Positions 17,843 through 26,258 of a stretch of 64,000 nucleotides of DNA are shown here, one piece after another. Position 1 is the first letter of the stretch. Every line of letters begins with the position of its first letter. The position numbers and the translations under genes were made by a program. The notes under the pieces are model-generated. The model was not told the origin of the DNA, did not search any database, and was given only the letters and a program-made list of their open reading frames with translations. The stretch is from Bacilli bacterium (GTDB lineage: Bacteria; Bacillota; Bacilli; RF39; UBA660). The stretch lies in NCBI GenBank assembly GCA_017525855.1, contig JAFXSE010000003.1, positions 124,001-188,000 on the forward strand, in the 5' to 3' direction.

Positions 17843-18733
17843 ATGAAAAAATCTATTCGTGTACATATAATACCAACTTATAAATCAAATCAAAATGATA
17901 TTTATGATTTTTTTAATCAATTTTATAAAAATGATGAAATATTAGATTTAGTTTGGTTAAATAATACTTTAGATGAATTAGATAAAAAGTTTATAATATC
18001 AAAATATGAAATAGAAGGAGGAGAAATTTCATTATTATCTGACTTTTATTTTGAATTACTTTATAATCTTCTTAAAATACATTGTAAAAAAATCATAACT
18101 ACAACAAATTTTATAAATTTTAATAAAGGTATTATAAATCTTTCAGATATTATAAATGTTATCTATAATTTTAATCTTCATGATACATTAAACCAACAAA
18201 TCTTTAAAAATATTAAAGCTGCAATAGCTTCTAATAAAATTATCAATATAAAAACTGTAGATATTTCATTAAAAAATGATGAAATTAAAAATATTAATAT
18301 TTTAAATAACTTAAATATCAAATCATGGGAAATAATTCCATATTTTAATTCAAAAGATTATACAATTTTTGAAGAAATTATAAAAAAATATTTAAAATAT
18401 ACTAAATTAATGAAATTTGCTTTTCAAAATGAATTACAATTAAAAAATATATTAAATTTAAATAATTTTGAAACTTTTGATGTTTATTTATTACCAGAAA
18501 ATAAATTTGGACTAAAAATTTTTGAAAATGATCAATTAAATTTAGAAAAATTTGATAATATAGATACTTTATTAGAAAAATTGTTAGAAATGGAAATTTT
18601 ACATGATAATTATTGTAAAAAATGTACTTCTAAATTAAAGTGTATGTCAAATTACTTTTTTAATCATACATATAAAGGAAAATCTTGTAGTGGATTTAAA
18701 AATCTAATTAAAGATTTTGAAAATAAGGAGTAA
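17843..18733 (+). CDS. Radical-SAM/SPASM-like protein lacking the CxxxCxxC cluster motif
   Basis: 296 residues. Residues 50-95 match the radical-SAM barrel pattern: a strand ending in YEIEGGEISLLSDF (the GGE glycine-rich turn that binds SAM, followed by the usual acidic helix start) and then KIITTTNFI, the TN strand. The C-terminus has a SPASM-like cysteine cluster, NYCKKCTSKLKCMSNYF with a further CSG, near residues 255-285. The N-terminal strand that should hold CxxxCxxC has no cysteine (IRVHIIPTYKSNQND). Thus the enzyme probably cannot bind the catalytic 4Fe-4S cluster, though the auxiliary cluster or a zinc site may remain. Function is unknown. Confidence 0.5.
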   Translation: MKKSIRVHIIPTYKSNQNDIYDFFNQFYKNDEILDLVWLNNTLDELDKKFIISKYEIEGGEISLLSDFYFELLYNLLKIHCKKIITTTNFINFNKGIINLSDIINVIYNFNLHDTLNQQIFKNIKAAIASNKIINIKTVDISLKNDEIKNINILNNLNIKSWEIIPYFNSKDYTIFEEIIKKYLKYTKLMKFAFQNELQLKNILNLNNFETFDVYLLPENKFGLKIFENDQLNLEKFDNIDTLLEKLLEMEILHDNYCKKCTSKLKCMSNYFFNHTYKGKSCSGFKNLIKDFENKE

Positions 18734-18737
18734 TTTT

Positions 18738-19301
18738 ATGAATTTAATGTATCCTTTTATAAGCAATACTAAAATAAAAGTTAAAGATGCTAAAATTGTA
18801 CAAAAATTTAATAATTTATGTGAAATTTGGAAAAATGAAAAAATAAGTATTTCTGATGAATTTATAAAAATTGGTACAACTCCATATTATCTTAATGTAT
18901 TACCAATGATTAAGAAAAATAGAGATGTTTTACAAAAACCAACTGAAATATGTGAGATAAGAATAAATTGGAAAAAAGAATCTTTTGCCGGATTGTCTAC
19001 AGATGAAATTTTAAAAAAATTAAAAAAACAATATGGTTGGACAGTTACTATTGTTGATGCAGATCACAAAAGAAATAAATTTAAAAATAAAAATATAGTT
19101 TGGGTTATTTTTGATTCTTTAGAAGAAGCTAGTAGAAATATGAATTTGTTTAATTCTATGTTTATAACTGCTATGGAATTAGATTGTATAGATGAATATA
19201 AAAAATTTAAACAAAGTCCAGATAAAAGACCTTTAACTTTTGATAAACTTTGTAATACAGCTTATGAACTATACGATCAGATAGATAAAGGAATATTATA
19301 A
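18738..19301 (+). CDS. Hypothetical protein, 187 aa
   Basis: The frame opens at a TTG at 18717, but the ATG at 18738 is preceded by AAGGAG at ideal spacing, so I take 18738. That ribosome site overlaps the stop of the previous gene. The sequence is alpha/beta with a ferredoxin-like feel (CEIRINWKKESF, WTVTIVDADHKRNKF, VIFDSLEEASRNMN). No catalytic motif recognised. Its stop codon overlaps the start of a 56-residue gene (TAATG), so translation is coupled. Confidence 0.65.
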   Translation: MNLMYPFISNTKIKVKDAKIVQKFNNLCEIWKNEKISISDEFIKIGTTPYYLNVLPMIKKNRDVLQKPTEICEIRINWKKESFAGLSTDEILKKLKKQYGWTVTIVDADHKRNKFKNKNIVWVIFDSLEEASRNMNLFNSMFITAMELDCIDEYKKFKQSPDKRPLTFDKLCNTAYELYDQIDKGIL

Positions 19302-19471
19302 TGAATAATGGTGAATTAAAAATTACTGTATCTGGAATGGATTTAAATGCGGCTAAAGAATTAAGTAATATTATATTACAATGTTTAGAAAGAGATTATC
19401 TTTTTCGAACGCAATTTGCAAATTGGAAAATAGCTGTTGATGAAAAATTAGAAGATTTAAATAATGAGTAA
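19301..19471 (+). CDS. Small protein, 56 aa, coupled between neighbours
   Basis: ATG at 19301 shares its A with the stop of the preceding gene, and the TAA at 19469-19471 lies inside the start of the gp46-like gene (ATG 19464). The peptide is MNNGELKITVSGMDLNAAK followed by a helix with LSNIILQCLERDYLFRTQF and ends in LEDLNNE. Double overlap with both neighbours and neighbour-like codon use support a real gene. Function unknown; perhaps a small partner of the nuclease complex. Confidence 0.6.
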   Translation: MNNGELKITVSGMDLNAAKELSNIILQCLERDYLFRTQFANWKIAVDEKLEDLNNE

Positions 19472-21329
19472 ATTTAAAATAACAAAAATTGAAATTGAAA
19501 ACTTTAGAAGTATACAATCTAAAGTTATTTTAAATATTAAACCAGGTTTATTTAGTATTGTTGGTGTAAATAATGATGAACCTTCATCAACAAATGGATG
19601 TGGTAAAAGTACTATTGTTTCTGCTTTATATTGGTGTTTAACAGGTAATACATTAACAAATGAAATCTTAGCAGATGAAGTTATAAATAATAAAATAGGT
19701 AAAAACTGTAAAGTAGTTTTATATATTGATTCTGATCAAGGTGAAATTAAAATCACAAGATGTCGTAAAGATGATCAATTAGGAAATAATCTTTTACTTG
19801 AAATAGGAGGAGAAGATTTATCTTGTCATAAAATTGCAGATACACAAGATAGATTAAACAAGTTAATAAAAATTCCTTTTGATTTATTACATAGTACAAT
19901 TATGATGACTTGTGATATTAAATCTGCTTTTTCACAGTTAACTCCTCAACAACGTATTCAAACACTTGAAAGCATACGTGATTATTCTATTTGGGATAAA
20001 ATAAGAGATGAAGCAAATAAAGATATAAAAGATTATAATTCTCAAATTCAAGAAGATAAGTTAAAGTTAAGTAGTTTAACTGGAAGTATAAACACATATA
20101 AAGAATTAAGAGAAAAAACTTATCTTGAACTAAAAAATTTACAAGAAAACTATAATGAAGAAGAATTAACTAATAAAATAAATGAATTAACTCTTCAAAG
20201 AGAAAATACAGAAAAAGAAATCAATAAAATATCAGAAAAAATAAAAGAATTAGAAAATAAAACTTTTCAAGATACATCTTTACTTAAAGAAGAATTAGAT
20301 AAAATAGTTGATGAAGCAAATAATTTAAAATTAAAACAACAAGAGTTAGAATCTAATAATAAAATAACACAAAAAGATATAGATATAATTGATAAATGGT
20401 TTATTAATGATAAATGTCCTACATGTGGTAGATTATTAGAAAGAACAGAAAAAGAAATTAAACAAAAACAATTAGATAAAAATAATTTAGTTGACTCCAT
20501 TAATAAAAATAAAAAAGAAATAGAAAATTATACTATTTTAATTACAAGTAAAAGAAAAGAATGGTCAGATAAAAATACTCAATTACAACAATTTGATAAA
20601 GATAAAATAGAAAATACAAATACTATTAAAAATTTATCAAAAGAAAGTTCTGATTATACAATCAATCTAAATACTTTTATAAGAGAATTAAACAAACTCG
20701 TATTAATTAAAGAAAATCATATTAATGATATAAATAAAATTAATAATTCTTTAAATGAATATGAGAATAAGGTTAGTACACTTAAAAAAGATATTGAATT
20801 GATTCAGGACAGAATTGAAAAACTTGAAAAAAAGCGTCAATTATCTGATTATTATTACAAGTTATTGGGTAGTAAAGGTGAATTAAGACCTTACTTATTA
20901 AATAAAGATATTATGTATCTGAATAAATGTATGCAGAAATATATATCTAGATTTTTTACAAATACCACAGTAGAATTAAAATTAAATGGAGCATCTATAG
21001 ATATCAATATTGATAGTAATGGAGTCAAAAAGTTAGTTTCTAGTTTATCGGGTGGTGAAAAGAAAAGATTAGATTTATCTATACAATTAGGTTTATATGA
21101 TTTAGTACAATCGACTTCACAAATAGGATTTAATACCATTTGGTTAGATGAAATTGAACAATGTTTAGACGATTTAGGTGTCGAACAACTTATAGAAGTA
21201 ATTGAAGATAAATCACAGGATGTAGAATCTGTATACTGGATTTCTAATAATAGTGCAGTTAAACAAGAAATTCCTAATAAAATAGTTTGTACTAAAAGTT
21301 TAGGAAAAACACAAATATCAGAGATCTAA
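19464..21329 (+). CDS. Recombination nuclease ATPase subunit (SbcC/Rad50, T4 gp46-like)
   Basis: 621 residues. Order of features: N-terminal ENFRSI strand, Walker A TNGCGKST at about 43-50 with an unusual six-residue stretch (NNDEPS) inserted ahead of it, a long coiled coil from about 190 to 470 interrupted by the zinc hook CPTCGR near 318, ABC signature LSGGEKKRL near 528, and Walker B TIWLDEIEQ near 558. Works with the phosphoesterase subunit encoded next (21351) to resect DNA ends for recombination-dependent replication. Length is slightly above T4 gp46 (560). Confidence 0.92.
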   Translation: MSKFKITKIEIENFRSIQSKVILNIKPGLFSIVGVNNDEPSSTNGCGKSTIVSALYWCLTGNTLTNEILADEVINNKIGKNCKVVLYIDSDQGEIKITRCRKDDQLGNNLLLEIGGEDLSCHKIADTQDRLNKLIKIPFDLLHSTIMMTCDIKSAFSQLTPQQRIQTLESIRDYSIWDKIRDEANKDIKDYNSQIQEDKLKLSSLTGSINTYKELREKTYLELKNLQENYNEEELTNKINELTLQRENTEKEINKISEKIKELENKTFQDTSLLKEELDKIVDEANNLKLKQQELESNNKITQKDIDIIDKWFINDKCPTCGRLLERTEKEIKQKQLDKNNLVDSINKNKKEIENYTILITSKRKEWSDKNTQLQQFDKDKIENTNTIKNLSKESSDYTINLNTFIRELNKLVLIKENHINDINKINNSLNEYENKVSTLKKDIELIQDRIEKLEKKRQLSDYYYKLLGSKGELRPYLLNKDIMYLNKCMQKYISRFFTNTTVELKLNGASIDINIDSNGVKKLVSSLSGGEKKRLDLSIQLGLYDLVQSTSQIGFNTIWLDEIEQCLDDLGVEQLIEVIEDKSQDVESVYWISNNSAVKQEIPNKIVCTKSLGKTQISEI

Positions 21330-21350
21330 AGAGAGGGCTAATTTATAAAC

Positions 21351-22400
21351 ATGAAAATACTATTTTTTAGTGATATTCACTTTCATCATACACATCGGTT
21401 TTCTCATATAACTCCAGATGGTATGACTATTCGTGAACAAGAACATTTATCATGTGCAGATACTATAATTAAAATCTGTAAAGAAGAAAATATAGATAGA
21501 ATTGTATTTGGTGGAGATGCTTATGGTCCAGTTGGCGATAACATTTCATGTCAAACACAATATGTAATTTGTAAATTTTTTGAAAAATTACAATCCACTA
21601 ATCTTCCAATAGATATTGTTGTAGGTAATCATGATTTATTGCTTGACACTATTAATAATAGAGAAGCTCACAAATTAATTCCGTTTAAAAATTGGGAGAA
21701 TATCAATGTTTATGACATGCCTTGTATTATTACCGATTATCATTTTATATATATGCCTTACAATATATGTGATGAATATAATACGTCGTTTTTAGAAAAT
21801 ATAAAAAATAAAAATGAATATACTATTTTTTCACATTTAGAAATTCAGGGTATACACTTAGGAAATGGTATATTTACAAAAAAAGGAGTAGATATTGATC
21901 TTTTAAAAGAATTTAGAATGACTTTACAAGGTCATTATCATTCTGGAGGTAGTTTAGCAAAAAATATTCAGATATGTGGGTCAACACAAAGGTTATCGTT
22001 TAAAGATAAAGGTACAGCTAGAAATAATATCATAATTTATAATACAGAAACGAATAAAATAGAGAGAAAAAGTTTTGAATGTCCAGATTGGTTAATTTTT
22101 ACAGATGATAATTTGGATGATTTCTTAAAAATAGATAATAATAACTATGTAAAATTAGAATTATCTAGTGATATTTTATTAACAAAAGAAATTCAAAATA
22201 AATTAAACCAAGTAAAAGATAAAGATGTACATATTGATTTGGAAAGAATTTCAATAAATAAAACAATAGATACAGAAATTGAAAGAGAAGATGATATAAG
22301 TGTTATGAAACAATTTGTAAATAATTCAGAAAATACAGATGAGTTTAAAGAAGCACTTATCGATGAAGGTGTTAGATTATATAATAAAGTTACAAAATAA
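21351..22400 (+). CDS. Recombination nuclease subunit (SbcD/Mre11, T4 gp47-like)
   Basis: 349 residues, near T4 gp47 (339). All metal-ligand motifs of the Mre11-type phosphoesterase are visible: DIHFHH at residues 8-13, FGGDAYGP near 53, GNHD near 92, SHLE near 160 and GHYH near 194. It follows the ATPase subunit by 21 bases, with GAGAGGG as a probable distant ribosome binding site. Together they form the end-resection complex. The last 120 residues are acidic and helical, probably contacting the ATPase. Confidence 0.92.
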   Translation: MKILFFSDIHFHHTHRFSHITPDGMTIREQEHLSCADTIIKICKEENIDRIVFGGDAYGPVGDNISCQTQYVICKFFEKLQSTNLPIDIVVGNHDLLLDTINNREAHKLIPFKNWENINVYDMPCIITDYHFIYMPYNICDEYNTSFLENIKNKNEYTIFSHLEIQGIHLGNGIFTKKGVDIDLLKEFRMTLQGHYHSGGSLAKNIQICGSTQRLSFKDKGTARNNIIIYNTETNKIERKSFECPDWLIFTDDNLDDFLKIDNNNYVKLELSSDILLTKEIQNKLNQVKDKDVHIDLERISINKTIDTEIEREDDISVMKQFVNNSENTDEFKEALIDEGVRLYNKVTK

Positions 22401-22444
22401 TTGTTAGAAATGGAAAATTAATTTGTAGAAATTTTATAATAAAA

Positions 22445-22462
22445 CACTTCTAGTTTATATGA
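22445..22462 (+). promoter_or_regulatory. Phage promoter-like motif CTTCTAGTTTATAT
   Basis: ACACTTCTAGTTTATATG in the 122-base gap between the gp47-like gene and the SSB gene, 63 bases before the SSB start. Confidence 0.5.
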
Positions 22463-22522
22463 GAGATATGATAACTCTTTAAAACATAGACAAAACATTA
22501 AATTTAATTAGGAATATTAAAA

Positions 22523-23332
22523 ATGGAAAAAGAAATTAATACAGAATGGGTAAATACCGTGTTAAATACTGAAAGTAAAAAAGAATATTCTGGAGATCTT
22601 CCAGCTATTGATTGGTTAAAAGGTGGAAAAGATTATAAACGCCAATTAATTTTTAAAGTTTTACCAGCAAATAGTAAAGAAAATAAAATTTTTAGTTGGA
22701 TTGTTGGTACTCACTGGTTAAATACAGAAAGTGGAACTAAAAGATTTGTATGTCCAGAACAGACACCACATTTAAAAGCTGCTGGTGTAAAATGTCCTGT
22801 TTGCGAAGCTAAAAGACGTTTATTAAAAGCTGGTTTTACAGAAGAAGATTTATCGGTGCAAGGTAAATTTGGTTTAATTCCAGTTTTTGATCCTCGTATT
22901 CAAAGTAATATTAAAGTTGTTGTAACTGGATCAGATACAAGACAGGATTGGGATAAAGCTCATGTATCTATTTTACAGCAAAATGGAAGTTTCTTAACAA
23001 AATGGATGGTAGAAAAACACATTGATAAAGAAATTCCAGATTTTACTAGTTGGGAACATAGCAATCTCATTAAGTTTAGCCGTCAAATGGATAATTCAAA
23101 ATGGGAAAGAGATGTTACTTTTGTACAGTTTAATCCTACAGAAGAAGTTTTAGCTAAGTTAAAAGAAGAAAATGAAGCTTTAGTAATGCCTGATTTATGG
23201 AAAATGCCTGATGATCAAGCAATTATTGAAATTACAGGTATTGTAAATACAATGGAAGAGAATTATATGAAAGTTAAAGAAGCTTGTAATACAAATTCTC
23301 AACCAGATGACGATGATGATATTCCGTTTTAA
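22523..23332 (+). CDS. Single-stranded DNA binding protein (T4 gp32-like)
   Basis: 269 residues. N-terminal basic segment, then an OB-fold core with a zinc-binding set (CPEQTPHL near 76 and KCPVCEAKRR near 89), as in gp32 where His and three Cys bind zinc. The C-terminus is the acidic tail DDDDDIPF that in SSB proteins recruits replication partners. It coats single-stranded DNA at forks and during recombination. It has its own promoter-like site and an intrinsic terminator 26 bases after its stop, consistent with separate, high expression. Confidence 0.88.
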   Translation: MEKEINTEWVNTVLNTESKKEYSGDLPAIDWLKGGKDYKRQLIFKVLPANSKENKIFSWIVGTHWLNTESGTKRFVCPEQTPHLKAAGVKCPVCEAKRRLLKAGFTEEDLSVQGKFGLIPVFDPRIQSNIKVVVTGSDTRQDWDKAHVSILQQNGSFLTKWMVEKHIDKEIPDFTSWEHSNLIKFSRQMDNSKWERDVTFVQFNPTEEVLAKLKEENEALVMPDLWKMPDDQAIIEITGIVNTMEENYMKVKEACNTNSQPDDDDDIPF

Positions 23333-23357
23333 TTGATGGAATGTTTTGTCCCGGAAA

Positions 23358-23393
23358 GGGAGTAATTTAATAGTTACTCCCTACTCTTTTTTA
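23358..23393 (+). terminator. Intrinsic terminator after SSB gene
   Basis: Perfect 8-bp stem GGGAGTAA / TTACTCCC (23358-23365 with 23374-23381), 8-base loop, followed by CTACTCTTTTTT. Confidence 0.85.
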
Positions 23394-23408
23394 AGGTATA
23401 ATATATAG

Positions 23409-23912
23409 ATGAAACAAACTCCTTTAAAAAGTACGCATAATCAATTGAAAAAGACACCTTTAAAATCCAATTCAAAAGGACTAAAGGTGTCTTCATCTTT
23501 AAGAAAGGTAGGAAATATAAATATTATTACCTTAAAAAATAAAAAAGTTCATTTAAAACAAACTGGTCAATTAAAAAATAATGGTTCAGAATTAAATAAA
23601 AATACTGAGCTTAAAAAGCAAAATGAAAAATCAAAAACTAAATGGGAGCAGGTTCGCAATCAAATACTAGAACGTGATAATTTTAAATGTATAGTTTGTG
23701 GAAAACCAGCTACACAAGTACATCATATACATTTAAGATCTAAGCGTAAAGATTTAATATATGAAAAAAATAATTTAGTTAGTTTATGTGATAAATGTCA
23801 TTTTCATCAAAGTAATGATTTATATAAAGAACAAACAGAAGTAATAGCTAAAGCTAAACATATAACAGTTGAAGAATTACTTAAATTTGCAGAAACAAGG
23901 AGTGAAGAATAA
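23409..23912 (+). CDS. HNH endonuclease with Leu-Lys repeat N-terminus
   Basis: 167 residues. The HNH domain (about 75-140) shows WEQVRNQILERDNFKCIVCG, HHIHLRSKRK and NNLVSLCDKCHF: two CxxC zinc pairs around the catalytic His pair and an Asn. The first 75 residues are low-complexity, with LK pairs every six to eight residues (TPLKS, LKK, LKV, LKN, LKQ). Either a free-standing homing nuclease or a nuclease used in recombination or packaging. A TATAATAT stretch just upstream may be its promoter; there is no good ribosome binding site. Confidence 0.85.
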   Translation: MKQTPLKSTHNQLKKTPLKSNSKGLKVSSSLRKVGNINIITLKNKKVHLKQTGQLKNNGSELNKNTELKKQNEKSKTKWEQVRNQILERDNFKCIVCGKPATQVHHIHLRSKRKDLIYEKNNLVSLCDKCHFHQSNDLYKEQTEVIAKAKHITVEELLKFAETRSEE

Positions 23913-24362
23913 ATGCTTGAATTTGATATAGAAAAAGTAGAGGCTTTAGATTTTGAAAAAATTAAAGAACAATTACAATATATTTTTAAGACAGATGAAG
24001 ATATTGTAAATTTTGTTAATTTTCTTAAAAACGTTCAAAAATTTGTTAGTTTAAGTGATGATAAGCGTCATATGCTTCAAGTTAATCTTAGTTATTTTAA
24101 ATCACAAATTTCTTTATATGAAAAGAAAATTAAATTGCTTATTGATAAAAAGAAAAACGAACAAGTAAGATTAGCTATTAAAAAAGCAAAAGGTATTGGT
24201 GAAAAAATAACTGAGAATACTGTTACTTATTATAGTGAAGAAAATGAAACGTTAGAAGGCTTATTGGAAATTTATGCTTTAGTTAGTGCTTGGGCTAGTT
24301 ATATGAATGATTTATATTTTATGTGCGGTCAAACAAATAAGAATTTGGGCTCAAATTATTAA
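23913..24362 (+). CDS. Probable UvsY-like recombination mediator
   Basis: 149 residues, all helical. The arrangement (N-terminal helices with DFEKIKEQLQYIF, a central basic segment YFKSQISLYEKKIKLL with KKKNEQVRLAIKKAKG, and a C-terminal helix pair ETLEGLLEIYALVSAWASYM ending in a polar tail) matches the general build and size of T4 UvsY (137 residues), which loads UvsX on gp32-covered DNA. Being next to SSB and downstream of gp46/47 fits. Similarity is of architecture rather than clear identity, and no UvsX is in the window. Confidence 0.45.
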   Translation: MLEFDIEKVEALDFEKIKEQLQYIFKTDEDIVNFVNFLKNVQKFVSLSDDKRHMLQVNLSYFKSQISLYEKKIKLLIDKKKNEQVRLAIKKAKGIGEKITENTVTYYSEENETLEGLLEIYALVSAWASYMNDLYFMCGQTNKNLGSNY

Positions 24363-24425
24363 CAAAAAGTAAATGTTGGAAAATTACATGTGAAAAAAGA
24401 AAATTTGGGTTTTTATAAATAAAAA

Positions 24426-24446
24426 GAATTCTATATATTTTATTTA
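24426..24446 (+). promoter_or_regulatory. Phage promoter-like motif ATTCTATATATTTTATTT
   Basis: GAATTCTATATATTTTATTT lies 31-50 bases before the sigma-like gene, whose ribosome site is TGGAG. Confidence 0.45.
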
Positions 24447-24476
24447 GATAAAAAATTTTTTGGAGTAGAAGAGAAA

Positions 24477-25517
24477 ATGCCAAGAACAACTGGGATGAAA
24501 ACTATTAAAAAAGCTAAGTTACAGAAAAGAACTAATCGTAAACAAAACTTTAAAAAATTTTTTGAAATGGGATGTACCGATAAGCAGTTATTTCTCAATG
24601 CTTGTAAAAATGATGAAAATTTGCTTATTTATACTTGTTTAAAACCATCTGAATTAGACGAATATTTAGACAAATTAAAAGAATTTGAAACTATTGACGA
24701 AAAAATGGATTATCTTGTGAATAATCAACCATTTATGAATGAAAACTTAGAAAGATTTGAAAGATGCGTTGAATCAATTGCAGCTTATTTAAAAGGTTAT
24801 ATTGAGTATAATGGTTATCGTATGGCTAATTCATCTGGTGATAATAATGATTGGACATCTGAATTTTGGGCAAAATTTTGTAAAATATGTCAATTTTATC
24901 GTACAAGGTGGTTTTTTCCTGATAGCTTAAAAAAGAAATCAACAGTAGTATATAATAAAATACAATATAAAGAATTTGTATATATTTGCAGATTGTCAAT
25001 TACCGGTGAACGTAAACATTTAGCATTTTTAGCTACTATGGATGAAAATTCTTCTATATTTAAAATGTCTTTAGATAGTAAGATTGACAGCGAACATGGT
25101 AATGATAAAACTTTAGCTGATGTTTTACCTGCTCAACAAGATGGTGAATATATGGCTAGTTTATCTAATGTTAATAATATATTAAAGAAAGCTTTAAGTT
25201 TTTGTGATCAATATAATGATGCTAAAAATTATAAAGAAAAAATTGCAGATTTTTATAGTAAACAAGATCCAGTTGGTTTTGATAAAAAGACAATTATGTT
25301 AGGTAAAATCTTTTTATATAAAGCTGGTTTAGTTAGTCCTAAAATTTTACAATTTATTAAAACACTTTCATCTACATATAAATCTCGTTATAATTTAAGT
25401 AATGCTAGAATATTAACACAAATTGATGAATTTAAGCAATATAAAACATTTAAACCAAAAAAGCAATCTGATTTAACATATAAAGAATTAATTTTGAGAA
25501 AAAGAGGTGAATTATAA
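24477..25517 (+). CDS. Divergent sigma factor (RNA polymerase promoter specificity)
   Basis: 346 residues. Key evidence is the segment near residues 195-220: FKMSLDSKIDSE...NDKTLADVLPAQQDGE, which has the SLD-x-I ... TLxDxLPxxxxxE layout of sigma-70 region 3/3.2 (SLDxPI...TLGDLIPDED). Before it, near 115-150, a region-2-like helix set with DWTSEFWAKFCKICQFYRTRW is rich in aromatic and basic residues as in promoter-melting helices. The C-terminal LSNARILTQIDEFKQYK may be region 4-like. T4 gp55 is a functional precedent for a phage sigma. It overlaps the DHFR gene by one base. A likely reader of the GTTCTA motif. Confidence 0.65.
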   Translation: MPRTTGMKTIKKAKLQKRTNRKQNFKKFFEMGCTDKQLFLNACKNDENLLIYTCLKPSELDEYLDKLKEFETIDEKMDYLVNNQPFMNENLERFERCVESIAAYLKGYIEYNGYRMANSSGDNNDWTSEFWAKFCKICQFYRTRWFFPDSLKKKSTVVYNKIQYKEFVYICRLSITGERKHLAFLATMDENSSIFKMSLDSKIDSEHGNDKTLADVLPAQQDGEYMASLSNVNNILKKALSFCDQYNDAKNYKEKIADFYSKQDPVGFDKKTIMLGKIFLYKAGLVSPKILQFIKTLSSTYKSRYNLSNARILTQIDEFKQYKTFKPKKQSDLTYKELILRKRGEL

Positions 25518-26083
25518 TGACAAAAGAAATAGCTGCAATTTTAGCTGTTGGTCCTTATGGAGTTATAGGTAAAGGTGATAAGTTAGTTTGGCATTCAAAA
25601 GCTGATTTTAAGCACTTTAAAGCAAAAACAATGAATTGGCCATGTATATTTGGAGCTACAACTTTTTATGGTTTACCAAATTATCCATTGAAAAATAGAT
25701 TAAATATAGTATTAAATAAACCACAAAAGGAAGATACTTTAGTTGATCCTCGTGGTTGGTTAACTTTTAATGATATAACTAAAGCATATGAATATTGTGA
25801 AAATTATGATAATGTATTTGTATGTGGTGGTAAATCTATATATGAATATGTAATTAAAAATAATTTAGTTAATACAATTTATTTAACTGAAGTAAAATCT
25901 GATAAATTAGAAGAAGAAATTCATAATAATATAGATGATTATGTAAGACTAAATATAGATTTTAACTTATTCGAGCATGGCGGTTGGGTATGTAGTAGTT
26001 TTGAGTATCCATCTGAAGAAGATATGAAAGATGATGATGTAAAAGTAAAATTCATAAAATATATTCGAATAAATGAAGTATAA
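25517..26083 (+). CDS. Dihydrofolate reductase
   Basis: 188 residues. Reduces dihydrofolate with NADPH for thymidylate synthesis. Motifs: AAILAVGPYGVIGKGDKLVWHSKADFKHF with the substrate-binding acidic residue Asp30, the NADPH-binding segment WPCIFGATTFYGL (normally MGRxTxES), and VCGGKSIYEYV near 102, the GGxxxY motif. The PLKNRLNIVL segment matches PLPGRxNIVL. Overlaps the sigma gene by one base and ends at a terminator. Thymidylate synthase is not in the window. Some replaced positions (GATTFYG) suggest a divergent enzyme. Confidence 0.9.
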   Translation: MTKEIAAILAVGPYGVIGKGDKLVWHSKADFKHFKAKTMNWPCIFGATTFYGLPNYPLKNRLNIVLNKPQKEDTLVDPRGWLTFNDITKAYEYCENYDNVFVCGGKSIYEYVIKNNLVNTIYLTEVKSDKLEEEIHNNIDDYVRLNIDFNLFEHGGWVCSSFEYPSEEDMKDDDVKVKFIKYIRINEV

Positions 26084-26120
26084 GTTCTAAATTTAGTCAT
26101 TAGTTTTTAAACTATGATAG

Positions 26121-26165
26121 AAGTCGTTGCGGTTTTTCCCTCCTTTTCCGTAGCGACTTTTTTAT
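26121..26165 (+). terminator. Intrinsic terminator after sigma-DHFR operon
   Basis: 12-bp stem AAGTCGTTGCGG / CCGTAGCGACTT (26121-26132 with 26148-26159; two G-U pairs), pyrimidine-rich loop, followed by TTTTTATTTATT. Confidence 0.88.
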
Positions 26166-26211
26166 TTATTATTAAACTAATATCAATCAATAACCAATAA
26201 AAAGTATAAAA

Positions 26212-26235
26212 AAGTTCTAAATAAAAAGAATGAAT
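26212..26235 (+). promoter_or_regulatory. Phage promoter-like motif GTTCTAAATAAAAAG
   Basis: AAGTTCTAAATAAAAAGAAT follows the terminator and precedes the first fibre gene by about 25-45 bases. A second, weaker AAGTTCTAAATTTAG copy overlaps the DHFR stop at 26082-26096. Confidence 0.5.
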
Positions 26236-26258
26236 GAGTTATTTTTTGAGAAAATGCA

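Noticed and set aside
18717..18737. TTG start for the 187-residue gene
   Set aside because: ATG at 18738 has AAGGAG at good spacing; the TTG has none and lies inside the previous gene.
26082..26096. AAGTTCTAAATTTAG as an additional promoter
   Set aside because: It overlaps the DHFR stop and lies upstream of a strong terminator with no gene between; probably chance or a relic.
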